Positions 33,401 through 40,567 of a stretch of 64,000 bases of DNA are shown in pieces. A program made the position numbers and the translations under genes. Below the pieces are notes generated by a model, which was given only the letters and a program-made list of their open reading frames with translations, did not search any database and was not told where the DNA came from. Where the stretch lies: NCBI GenBank assembly GCA_016792805.1, contig JAEUHX010000016.1, positions 1 through 64,000 of the forward strand, given 5' to 3'. Position 1 is the first letter of the stretch; each line of letters opens with the position of its first letter. This DNA comes from Planctomycetota bacterium. Lineage in GTDB: Bacteria; Planctomycetota; UBA1135; JACQFD01.

Positions 33401-33645
33401 TCGCATCGGTTCCCGTGATGACCGAGGTGGTAGGTGCTCCGGCCGCTGCCGGCGAACTGGTCTTTGTCGCGCTGCGCGACGGCGCCGTCCTGGCCCTGCG
33501 CGCGGCCGATCTGTCGTCCGTCTGGAGCTGGCCCGGAACGCGCGCGCAGGCGCGCTTCGTCGCCACCGGGGACGCGCTCTGGGTCGCCGCGGGGAAGTCG
33601 ATCCACCGCTTCGATCTCGGGGCGGACGCGGGCCCGGTGCGCTAG
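30490..33645 (+). CDS. DUF4388 (PATAN)-TPR-TM-PEGA-beta-propeller membrane protein
   Basis: 1051 residues. An N-terminal DUF4388/PATAN domain (1-130; MALVGDLGSVDLAQVFQVLSGNQ is characteristic) is followed by a winged-helix-like segment (about 195-235, CVDGMRTVGEIARSLGRSIYEVSKAV) and TPR-like helices (240-450). One membrane helix spans 465-487. A charged coiled coil (535-580) is followed by a PEGA domain (665-715, TTNPPGASILLNGELAGTSP) and a PQQ-type beta-propeller of repeated GDDGRI/ASDDGRI units (730-1045). The first 460 residues should be cytoplasmic and the rest outside. It leads a plus-strand cluster with three roadblock proteins and an MglA-like GTPase, so it is a candidate receptor or scaffold linking an envelope signal to the GTPase (inferred). 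Confidence 0.85.
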   Translation: MALVGDLGSVDLAQVFQVLSGNQKDGVLDIFRGEEHRGVRVRRGVLTLQFDRDVYEERVLEMLRRLGRVSEQKLQVAAANRHGTQESLITALVKMQVLTDEEVESIYRERMAEDLYDLFTWHDARFEFHEGAQLLEHVGGEVDERLCFPSDGVVMEAVHRLDEWRRIRERVADDDEVMEALVAEQSCEDDTQEAVFRCVDGMRTVGEIARSLGRSIYEVSKAVSRLAELGAVGPVHPDHYPERGRLALQAGRPRDAAKLFDRAAAAGVACPASIGDAGRAFEADREFALAAERFVAYGDALVQIEERDRALDAYRHARALVPTHISAWRKAIDLALESDPGASEGMPSSRTAALVAEGRVLAETLTELADLEGAAGVLERALLRAPSDIAAKRQLVALWERLGQHDRLCGLLESLSDDLLHQRDVLGAAGCLQRVLRMRPERRDLVPRIRDLYKRDESRRNWKKALVGGFVSLLLAAAVGLLVMAREKRALAELSAIDVEPRMRSGDLAGVRARLEEFRASNPLTWASTKAEELLVRVDALAAEFEKQQERKRAEAKKAYDDQIAKADSEAKRSEETARSGRLSEALEILRAALREAPADWPSAKLARRNVTDLEAYLSGSSALAKDLAAAEHASDWARARKLGRELAAKYPLTEEARHVRLPYKVTTNPPGASILLNGELAGTSPCVVHVPLVRKQNEVRASLVGYAPAATALDVTEDSVVELSLGRAPEWSAPLPAAAAVQPIQYGATALVSLSAGHVLAFGKEPAPLWKTQIISGGEIVGWQVAPDGSAVAVATDGAVVCLEPASSKHRWRVDLGVGVRVPPLADKEGVFIASDDGRIRLLGYARGEVLREWRGIGRTGGRIVRYQSRLVVGSSDGRLRVVDAENPRGEEAALSFGAPLVGAVVVDGVLVVTGDDGRIAGFDLETLKLTFEKPGGRIAQAVPSAVGNRVLVDIAGKLTLIEPRSGAIVASVPVMTEVVGAPAAAGELVFVALRDGAVLALRAADLSSVWSWPGTRAQARFVATGDALWVAAGKSIHRFDLGADAGPVR

Positions 33646-33702
33646 CTTGTCAAGTTCCGCGGGGCGGATCGCCGATGCTTCGCGCGAATCCTCGGAGGGG
33701 TC

Positions 33703-34872
33703 GTGAGCTTTCTTCAAAAATGGATGACGAGCCGGTCGCTGGCGCGGCTGCGAGACCGAGTCGCAAGCGCGCCTTCGATCGCTACTTATGCTGATCTGGC
33801 GCGCGCCTTCGTCGCCGCCAACGACCTCACCGAGGCGGAGCGCGTCCTCGACGAGGGGCTTGAGCTGTTTCCCGGAGCGGGCGACCTCGAGCGCATGCGC
33901 CGATTGGTGAAGTCACACAAGCTCGCCGATCGAGTGAAAGAAGTGCGCCGGCGTCTCGACCTGCACCCGACGCCGGCGCTCTACCACGAACTCGTCGAGC
34001 TCCAATTGCAATGTAATGATCCGGCTTCGGCAGAGGTAACCGTCAGCGACTGGAAGCGGCTCTTCCCAGCGGACGGCGGCGCCGAGCTCGCGTCGATCAA
34101 GATTTCCCTGCGTCGATTCTACTCGGAGCGGGCAGCGGCCGACGGTCGCGCCGCACTCGCGGGGCTCGAGCGTCTGCTGCAGCGCGATCCTGGACACGCG
34201 CGCGCTCTCCGCCTCATGGCGGAATTATGCTCTCGGATCGGAGCGCTTCCCCGCGCCGTCGAAGCGCTCAATCGGCTTTCACAAATCGTTCCCGACGATC
34301 CGGAGGTGGATTGTTGGCGGAAGACCGTCGAGGAAGCGACCCAATCGGGAAAGCACGTCCGTGTCGACGTGTCGCGCGCGCTGCGCGAGATCGAGGAGAC
34401 CGGCCAGTTCCCCGATCCGATCGCGCCCGTCGATGATACTCTTCCGTCGCCACGCAATACGCGCGCCGATCGGAAGGCGCCCAAGGTTCTCGATGCGGCG
34501 CGCCCTGCATTCGCGCGGCTGGCGAAATCCGCAGGAGTTCGAATTGTGGTGCTTGTGCGCGGAAGCGCCGCGCTCGTTCGCGGTGCGCCGAGCGGAGCCG
34601 CCGAAGGCATGGCGAGGGCGACGCGCGCGCTGTCGCTCACGAGCCGTCGCCTCACGCGGCGCATGGGGCTCGGCTCATTTGTGGAAGCCGTAATCGAGAC
34701 CGAGGACGGCGTCGTGGTGCTGCGCGGTGCCGACCAGGCGAGCGCCGCCGCGGTCGTCGACGGATTCCAAAGATTCCAAGATGTCCGAGGCGCTGTAGCC
34801 GATCTCGCATCCTCGCCCGGCAACGTGGAGCAGGTCCTCGAAGGAGCGGAGGGAGAGCTGGTCCATGCGTGA
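33703..34872 (+). CDS. TPR protein with C-terminal roadblock/LC7-like domain
   Basis: 389 residues, starting at GTG 33703. Residues 20-235 are helical TPR-type repeats (YADLARAFVAANDLTEAERVLDEGLELFPGAG; LERLLQRDPGHARALRLMAELCSRIGALPRAVEALNRL). After a charged linker, residues 268-385 have a roadblock/LC7-like pattern (VLDAARPAFARLAKSAGVRIVVLVRGSAALVRGAPSG ... FVEAVIETEDGVVVLRGADQ). Roadblock domains dimerise and often act as GTPase regulators or scaffolds for MglA-type GTPases. The gene begins 57 bases after the DUF4388 protein and overlaps the next gene by eight bases, indicating one transcription and translation unit. Confidence 0.78.
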   Translation: MSFLQKWMTSRSLARLRDRVASAPSIATYADLARAFVAANDLTEAERVLDEGLELFPGAGDLERMRRLVKSHKLADRVKEVRRRLDLHPTPALYHELVELQLQCNDPASAEVTVSDWKRLFPADGGAELASIKISLRRFYSERAAADGRAALAGLERLLQRDPGHARALRLMAELCSRIGALPRAVEALNRLSQIVPDDPEVDCWRKTVEEATQSGKHVRVDVSRALREIEETGQFPDPIAPVDDTLPSPRNTRADRKAPKVLDAARPAFARLAKSAGVRIVVLVRGSAALVRGAPSGAAEGMARATRALSLTSRRLTRRMGLGSFVEAVIETEDGVVVLRGADQASAAAVVDGFQRFQDVRGAVADLASSPGNVEQVLEGAEGELVHA

Positions 34873-35281
34873 AATACTGAAAGATCTCAATGCCACACGG
34901 GGCGTTCACGGTTCGGCCGTCGTGCTCGAGGACGGCGTGATCGTCGCGGCAGAGCTTGCCGCTGGCACCGATCCCGACTCCTTCGCGGCTCTCGTGTCGT
35001 CCTTCATCGCCCAGGCGACGCGCAGCTTGCCGAAGCTCCAGTTATCCAAAGTGAAGCGCGCCATGGTGACGGCAAGCCGCGGCTGCTTCGCGCTGACGAG
35101 CCTCGGCGGCGCCTTCCTCGTGGCGGAGCTTGAGCGCGACGTGGAGCCATCGGTGGTCGACATCGAGCTCGAAAGCGCTGCGGGACGGCTGCGCCGTCTC
35201 ATGCGCCCGCGAGGCGAGAGCAACGTGCCGGCTGCTCTTCCCGTGCGCGGAGTGGCGCCGGAGCCGGCTCGAGTCGCGTGA
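34865..35281 (+). CDS. Roadblock/LC7-domain protein
   Basis: 138 residues. Compact roadblock fold: MREILKDLNATRGVHGSAVVLEDGVIVAAELA (helix 1, strands 1-2), FAALVSSFIAQATRSLPK (helix 2), KVKRAMVTASRGCFALTSLGGAFLVAELE (strands 3-5) and a final helix. The last 30 residues are a Pro/Ala/Arg tail. Its start lies inside the preceding TPR-roadblock gene (8-base overlap). Probably forms homo- or heterodimers with the roadblock domains of its neighbours. Confidence 0.85.
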   Translation: MREILKDLNATRGVHGSAVVLEDGVIVAAELAAGTDPDSFAALVSSFIAQATRSLPKLQLSKVKRAMVTASRGCFALTSLGGAFLVAELERDVEPSVVDIELESAAGRLRRLMRPRGESNVPAALPVRGVAPEPARVA

Positions 35282-35347
35282 GGATTGCATTCAATGACAC
35301 AATTTCTCGAACGTGGGATGGAAGTCTCCAGGGATGCGGAGTGAGGG

Positions 35348-36430
35348 ATGGTTCAGATTAACTTCGCAATGAAGGAAGTGAACTGTAAGGTCGTTTACTA
35401 CGGCCCGGGTATGTCGGGCAAGACGACCAATCTTGAGATCGTTCACAAAAAAGCTCCCGAGCAGCATCGCGGCGAGCTCACTTCGATCTCAACGGACGGG
35501 GACCGGACGCTGTTCTTCGACTTCATGCCGCTTGACCTCGGCACGATCGCGGGGATGCGTACGAAGTTCCAGCTCTATACAGTTCCAGGTCAAGTGTACT
35601 ACAACTCGACGCGCAAGCTTGTCCTTCAGGGCGTCGACGGAGTGATCTTCGTCGCCGACTCGGACCCGTCGAAGATGCAAGAAAACCTGGAGTCGCTCGC
35701 GAACCTCGAGGAGAACCTCCGCGAGTACGGGAAGGAGCTCAAGAATCTTCCTCACGTGCTGCAGTGGAACAAACGCGATCTTCCGGGGGCGGCGCCGCTC
35801 GCAGAGCTGCAGGCAAAGCTCAATCGGTACGGCGCGCCGTCCTTCGAAGCGGTGGCGCGCACGGGCGAGGGAGTCTTCCCGACGCTCAAGGCGCTCGCCG
35901 CCTCGGTGCTCGAGAGCTTGAACCGCCGCGACCAGGCACCCGCTGCGGCCGCGCGCACCGCAGCCGCCCTCCCCGCCCAGCAGGCGGCACCTGCACCCGC
36001 CCTCGCCGCGGCTTCGTCGGGCGCTGCCTACTCGAGCGCAGCACCCGCGGCCGAATCGCCGACGGGGTTCATTCCTGGCGCAGGATTCCCGTCGGCGGCT
36101 GTATCTGCCGCACCGTCGCGCAGCGCGCCCCCGCCGCCGCCTCGGCCTGCCGTGGCGGCGCCGCCCGCTGCGAAGCCGGCGCCGAATCGGCCGCCGTCCG
36201 GGTCCTACGGCGCGCCCGCGCCGGCGCCGCAGATGGCCGCCGCGCGGCCGGCAACTCCAGTGCGACCTGCGGTGCGCCCCGCGCCGGCTGCGGCGCCCGT
36301 GCCCGTTGTGCAAGATTACAGTTCTCAGGAGCCGCGAAGTAGTAATAAAGCGGTGATCGCAGGCGTGCTCCTAGGAGCCCTCGGCGCACTCGCGCTGCTG
36401 GGTGTGGCATTCTTATTCTTCTTCCGCTGA
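35348..36430 (+). CDS. mglA: MglA-type small GTPase with Ala/Pro linker and C-terminal membrane anchor
   Basis: 360 residues; the MglA GTPase domain (about 195 residues) is complete. G1 is GPGMSGKTT (19-27), switch region STDGDRTLFFDFMPLDLG, G3 TVPGQ (78-82) followed by VYYNSTRKLVLQGVDGVIFVADSD, G4 NKRD (141-144) and G5-like FEAVA. Residues 195-330 form a low-complexity Ala/Pro-rich linker, and residues 334-359 (VIAGVLLGALGALALLGVAFLFFF) a hydrophobic C-terminal helix with a final Arg. MglA sets front-rear polarity in Myxococcus and is normally a soluble protein of about 195 residues, so a tail-anchored form is unusual. GGAG precedes the start at 8 bases. Confidence 0.93.
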   Translation: MVQINFAMKEVNCKVVYYGPGMSGKTTNLEIVHKKAPEQHRGELTSISTDGDRTLFFDFMPLDLGTIAGMRTKFQLYTVPGQVYYNSTRKLVLQGVDGVIFVADSDPSKMQENLESLANLEENLREYGKELKNLPHVLQWNKRDLPGAAPLAELQAKLNRYGAPSFEAVARTGEGVFPTLKALAASVLESLNRRDQAPAAAARTAAALPAQQAAPAPALAAASSGAAYSSAAPAAESPTGFIPGAGFPSAAVSAAPSRSAPPPPPRPAVAAPPAAKPAPNRPPSGSYGAPAPAPQMAAARPATPVRPAVRPAPAAAPVPVVQDYSSQEPRSSNKAVIAGVLLGALGALALLGVAFLFFFR

Positions 36431-36438
36431 GGTGTGCC

Positions 36439-36981
36439 GTGGCTGCTCCGAGCACTATGAATCCTTCGAGCAAGAGCGACGCGCTGCTTCGGCAGGAGCG
36501 TCTCGTGTTCTACCGCGAGGATGTCGAGGAGATCGATCGAGCTCTCGAGGAGTTCCTCGCGCTTTCGAGCTCCAAGTGTGTCCTCTTGGTGGATCGCGAT
36601 GGGCATTTGATCACTCGGAAAGGTGATCTTCCCGCCGTGAACCCCGACTCGATCGCCGCTCTCGTGGCCGGGTCCTTCGCAGCAACTCGCGAGATGGCGC
36701 GTCTTCTCGGCGAGCCGGAGTTCCGCGCGCTCCATCACCAGGGCACCCGAAACGAACATATCCAGGTCATGCTGGTCGGCGATCGGACACTTTTTGTGGT
36801 GCTCTTCGACGACCGGACGACTCTCGGAATGGTGCGTTTCTACTGCCAGGAGTCGGCGGGGCGGCTGAAGGAGATCTTCGTGAAGGCGATGGAGCGCCGG
36901 AATCCCGAGGTGGAAGTGAAGCTCGGCGAACAATTCGGCGAGGCCGCCAAAGAGATGCTCGGCGAAGTGCTCGGCGGCTAG
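36439..36981 (+). CDS. MglB-like roadblock/LC7 protein
   Basis: 180 residues from GTG 36439, 8 bases after mglA. An N-terminal tail is followed by a long first helix (FYREDVEEIDRALEEFLALSSSKCVLLVDRDGHLITRKGD), then NPDSIAALVAGSFAATREMARLLGEPEF, VMLVGDRTLFVVLFDDRTTLGMVRFYCQ and a C-terminal helix (MERRNPEVEVKLGEQFGEAAKEML). Position and fold match MglB, the GTPase-activating partner of MglA, although in Myxococcus mglB precedes mglA. GAP function is inferred. Confidence 0.83.
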   Translation: MAAPSTMNPSSKSDALLRQERLVFYREDVEEIDRALEEFLALSSSKCVLLVDRDGHLITRKGDLPAVNPDSIAALVAGSFAATREMARLLGEPEFRALHHQGTRNEHIQVMLVGDRTLFVVLFDDRTTLGMVRFYCQESAGRLKEIFVKAMERRNPEVEVKLGEQFGEAAKEMLGEVLGG

Positions 36982-36988
36982 CTCGAAG

Positions 36989-39900
36989 TTAGCGGAGCGA
37001 TCTCACAAAAGCGAGAAGCGCGTGGGTATCCGAATCCGGCAGGGCGTCGAGCAGTCCGTCGGGCATCACGGAGCGCTCAAGGAACGCTATCGAAGTGACG
37101 CGCGCCCGAGGAATCGACAGGTCGGGGAGGTTGGCCCTTCGCAGGACGAGCGTCTGCTCCGACTGGGAAACCAATAATCCTTCCACCAGCTCCCGATCCT
37201 CCGTGGTGACCTGGAGCATGCGGTAGCCCGGCTCGAGCGCCGCGCTCGGCGTCACGATTGCGCGAAGGAGCGACTCCGGATTCATCCATCCGGCGCCGTC
37301 GAGCGTGGGCCCAATCTTGCCGCCGTCTCCTTTCGCCGTGTGGCAGACCATACAATTTTGGCGGAAGATCTCGCGGCCGCGCTCGGCGTCGCCGCCCTCA
37401 GCGAGCAGTCCGCGATATTTTGTGAGCTTTCGGCCGAGCTCGGCGGCTTCCTCGTCGGAGAGAAGCGCGGGGGCGTCGGCGGTGGCGATGATGAGCGCAT
37501 TCCCGTGGAGGGCTGGCGCGCCGCCGCCCGGGACGCGAAGAAACAGATCGGGATGGGAGGCGATCTCGCGCCGGAAGGAGCCGCCGATCTCCGAGGGCGA
37601 GCGCTCCGTGCGCCAGATACGCACCTCGGCGAGCTGCCCCGCCGTGCCGCCGCCGCTCGGTGTGGTGCGCCCCACCTGAAGCCCGAGGAAATCCGCCGTC
37701 GAGAGTTTCCCCTCTTCCGTATCCAATTCTCCGTTGCGGAAAAGTGTGAACTTGCCTGAAGCGCTCCGGGTGGCCGCAACGTGGGTCCACAAATTGGGCT
37801 CCGTCTTTCGCTTGGAGAGAATCACGTCGCCGGTTTCGGGTCCTGCGTAGATTCGAAACCGCCCGTCAGCAAAATTGAAATCTGCTCCTCCGGGAGATCC
37901 CAAGATTCCGTCTTCGTTGGTGACGCTTGTGTCGAGCTTGACCCACGCTTCAACCGTGAACGGGCCGCGGAGGTCGACGGGATGCTGCCAATAATCGTCG
38001 TCGGCGCCGCGGAGCGACAGCACCGAGCGAAGCCGCCCCGCGTACTCCTGCTCGAGCGCATCGAGCGAATCGTCGCCCGGCAGGACGCTTCGGAGTCGTT
38101 TTAACAGATCGGCATCGACCACGTCGGGCGTCATCTCACCCGAGTCGAGCTTCTGCAGCAGCGTGCGCGCTCCCGAGGCGCTCGAGGCCAGGCTGCCCGC
38201 CACTCGCTTTCTGCTGGCGCTCGGAAGCGAGGGCCACAGAAGCAAAAGCTCGGAAGGCGCGTCCACGGCTGCCGAGCGCGCGAGAGCCTCGATGCAGGTC
38301 TGGTGCAGCTCGTCGCCTGGGACGCATTTCTGTGCAACCTCCCGAATCACCGACGGCGCGCAGCCTGGGCGCGAAGCGAGGGCGCGAACAGCGGCGACCC
38401 GTTGCGTACTCGCGAGCGCCGTGTCCTGCGCGATCCCCTGAACCAGAGGCGCGAGGCTCGGGAGCATGAACCGGGAGTAGGCCCTCGTGGCAGAACTCCG
38501 CCAGCCAACATGATTGAGTTCACTCGAACGGATGAGTGCTGTGACGAGCTCGCGCTGAAGCGGCTCTGGAACATCGTTGGCCTTCGCGACCGAGAGAATG
38601 GCTTCGACGGCGGCATCCCGGGACTTCTCGTGGGCGAGCTTCCGCGCGAGCAGCGCGGCAACTTCTCGATCGCCCACGAATTGTGCCAAAAGTGAGGTCT
38701 CCTCGATTCCGAGGTCGAACGGCGACGACTCGAGGCGGCGTAGCAGCGCTTCCAAACCCGCGGCGGGCTCGAGCGTGCCGAGCGCCGTTCGAAACACATC
38801 GGGAGAAAGGCGCGCTCCCGCGGACGATCGAAGATGAGCCGCTACGGCAGATCGCCGTGACTCAAGAGCCGCGCGCACCAAGGTGTTCTCGAGCTTGCCC
38901 TCGTAGGTGTCTCCCGCGGTGACGAACTGCAACAATGCGGCGACCTGATCGACGGAGCCGTCATGCATGACGTCGAGGGCGCGAATGGCGGCGAGGCGAA
39001 CTGTAGACACATCGTTGCGCATCGCGCGCAGCCGCTCGCGCACATCGAGCGGCGGCAGCCCGAGGGATCCGAGCATCCGGCAGGCCTCGCGGCGCATTGC
39101 GGTGGCTTCGCTGGCGAGAGCGGCATCGAGGATCTCGCGGTCGAGGGCGTCGAGGCCCTCCAGCGCCGCGAGCGCTCGAAGGGAGGTCGCGAGGCTCTCG
39201 GAGCGGCGGTTTTGTGCCATGGCCAAATCTCGAAGCGCCGGCACGAGAGAGCTCGGTTTGGTTTCCCAGATGCGGCGGAGAGCAGCCCGGGCACGCCAGC
39301 CGTGCTCGGAGGCAAGCGCGGCCAGCAGATCGTGCGGCCCCATGTGCTCGGCTCCGCCCGCGGCTCGCTGCGCATCCTTCCGGCGGACCCGCCAGACGCG
39401 TCCGTACGACTTGTCGCGATCCGGATGCGATCGCGAGACTTCGTTGTGAGAGATAATCTTACAGTACCAATCGACGATGTAGAGCGCCCCATCCGGTCCG
39501 AAGTGGATTGCAATCGGCCGAAACATGCCGTCGTCGGTGGTGAGGAAATCGGACAGCTTCTCCAGAGAGTAGCGGGCGCCGGAGCGGGCGATTCGAAGTG
39601 CCTGAACGCTTCGGGCAATCGGATTTGCTACGAAGATCACGTCGTTCCACTGCTCTGGAAAATTGGGATTCTCCTCGCAAAGCGCGAGGCCGGACAGGCC
39701 TGTGCCGCCCATCTCGAAGCTCGTCTGCTTGGGCGCGAACGGCGAATAGGGGCGGAACCGATGATCGCCGATTCCCGGATAGCTCTCCCCATGCTCGGCT
39801 CGCACGGCGGGATATCCGAGATCATTGGCTTCCTGGATCCACGTTTCGCCGAAGCGGTCGACGACGATTCCCCAGATATTATTGAGCCCTGTGACCACAA

Positions 39901-40567
39901 CCTCGAAGGCGCTCCCGTCGGGCCGAAATCGTGCGAGCTTGCATTGATCGAACGGCACGACGGCGCCCGAGCGCGTGCGCACCCTCGAATAGTTGAATGC
40001 GCCTTGAGCTGTATAGATCCAGCCTCCGGGCGCGTGCGTGAAGCGGTGCGGCAACAGATGAGAATCCTCGACGCCGAAGCCGTCGAGAACGACCTCGCGC
40101 TGGTCGGCTTTGCCGTCCCCATCGCGGTCCGTGAGCTCGAGAATCTCGGGGCCGTGCCCAAGAAGTAACTTCTCGCAGCGCGCCCCATAGGGTAGGAGCG
40201 CCATGGGCATGGCGAGCCCCTCGGCGAACACGCGAGGCGTGTGCGGTCCAGGCTCCGAAGGACGGTCGACGACGAGCACCCGGTCGCGTCCCCCTTTTTT
40301 GTAGATCTCTGCGGCTCCAGGCGTTTCATTGGCGTCGAGCGGATACTCGACGGCCGTGAGCGCCCAGAGGCGGCCGAAGTCGTCGAACGCAATGTCCACA
40401 ACTTTGGGCGCGTGCGGTTCGCTGAGCACGAGTTCGGCTTCGAAGCCGTCCGGGAGACGGAAGCTTGCGCGCTCCTGCTCAGGCGACCGCGGCACGACGT
40501 TGGATTGAGCGTGGACACCCGCTGTGGCGAGCGCCCCAATGAGCAGAGATGCGGCGAGAGGTCTCAC
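36989..40567 (-). CDS. PVC-type dehydrogenase propeller / HEAT / LamG / cytochrome c protein
   Basis: 1192 residues from GTG 40567, with a signal peptide (MRPLAASLLIGALATAGVHAQ). Residues 30-400 form the PVC-type membrane-bound dehydrogenase propeller (FRLPDGFEAELVLSEPHAPKVVDIAFDDFGRLWA; GPDGALYIVDWYCKIISHNE). Residues 420-800 are HEAT-like helical repeats. A LamG/concanavalin domain lies at about 850-1000 (DLRGPFTVEAWVKLDTS). The end carries a c-type haem site CMVCH at about 1073 followed by the usual PVC haem-protein tail (IGPTLDGAGWMNPESLLRAIVTPSAALEPGY). Such proteins are a hallmark of Planctomycetota and Verrucomicrobiota and probably oxidise sugars or alcohols in the periplasm. The start overlaps the upstream stop (GTGA). 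Confidence 0.93.
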   Translation of the reverse strand: MRPLAASLLIGALATAGVHAQSNVVPRSPEQERASFRLPDGFEAELVLSEPHAPKVVDIAFDDFGRLWALTAVEYPLDANETPGAAEIYKKGGRDRVLVVDRPSEPGPHTPRVFAEGLAMPMALLPYGARCEKLLLGHGPEILELTDRDGDGKADQREVVLDGFGVEDSHLLPHRFTHAPGGWIYTAQGAFNYSRVRTRSGAVVPFDQCKLARFRPDGSAFEVVVTGLNNIWGIVVDRFGETWIQEANDLGYPAVRAEHGESYPGIGDHRFRPYSPFAPKQTSFEMGGTGLSGLALCEENPNFPEQWNDVIFVANPIARSVQALRIARSGARYSLEKLSDFLTTDDGMFRPIAIHFGPDGALYIVDWYCKIISHNEVSRSHPDRDKSYGRVWRVRRKDAQRAAGGAEHMGPHDLLAALASEHGWRARAALRRIWETKPSSLVPALRDLAMAQNRRSESLATSLRALAALEGLDALDREILDAALASEATAMRREACRMLGSLGLPPLDVRERLRAMRNDVSTVRLAAIRALDVMHDGSVDQVAALLQFVTAGDTYEGKLENTLVRAALESRRSAVAAHLRSSAGARLSPDVFRTALGTLEPAAGLEALLRRLESSPFDLGIEETSLLAQFVGDREVAALLARKLAHEKSRDAAVEAILSVAKANDVPEPLQRELVTALIRSSELNHVGWRSSATRAYSRFMLPSLAPLVQGIAQDTALASTQRVAAVRALASRPGCAPSVIREVAQKCVPGDELHQTCIEALARSAAVDAPSELLLLWPSLPSASRKRVAGSLASSASGARTLLQKLDSGEMTPDVVDADLLKRLRSVLPGDDSLDALEQEYAGRLRSVLSLRGADDDYWQHPVDLRGPFTVEAWVKLDTSVTNEDGILGSPGGADFNFADGRFRIYAGPETGDVILSKRKTEPNLWTHVAATRSASGKFTLFRNGELDTEEGKLSTADFLGLQVGRTTPSGGGTAGQLAEVRIWRTERSPSEIGGSFRREIASHPDLFLRVPGGGAPALHGNALIIATADAPALLSDEEAAELGRKLTKYRGLLAEGGDAERGREIFRQNCMVCHTAKGDGGKIGPTLDGAGWMNPESLLRAIVTPSAALEPGYRMLQVTTEDRELVEGLLVSQSEQTLVLRRANLPDLSIPRARVTSIAFLERSVMPDGLLDALPDSDTHALLAFVRSLR

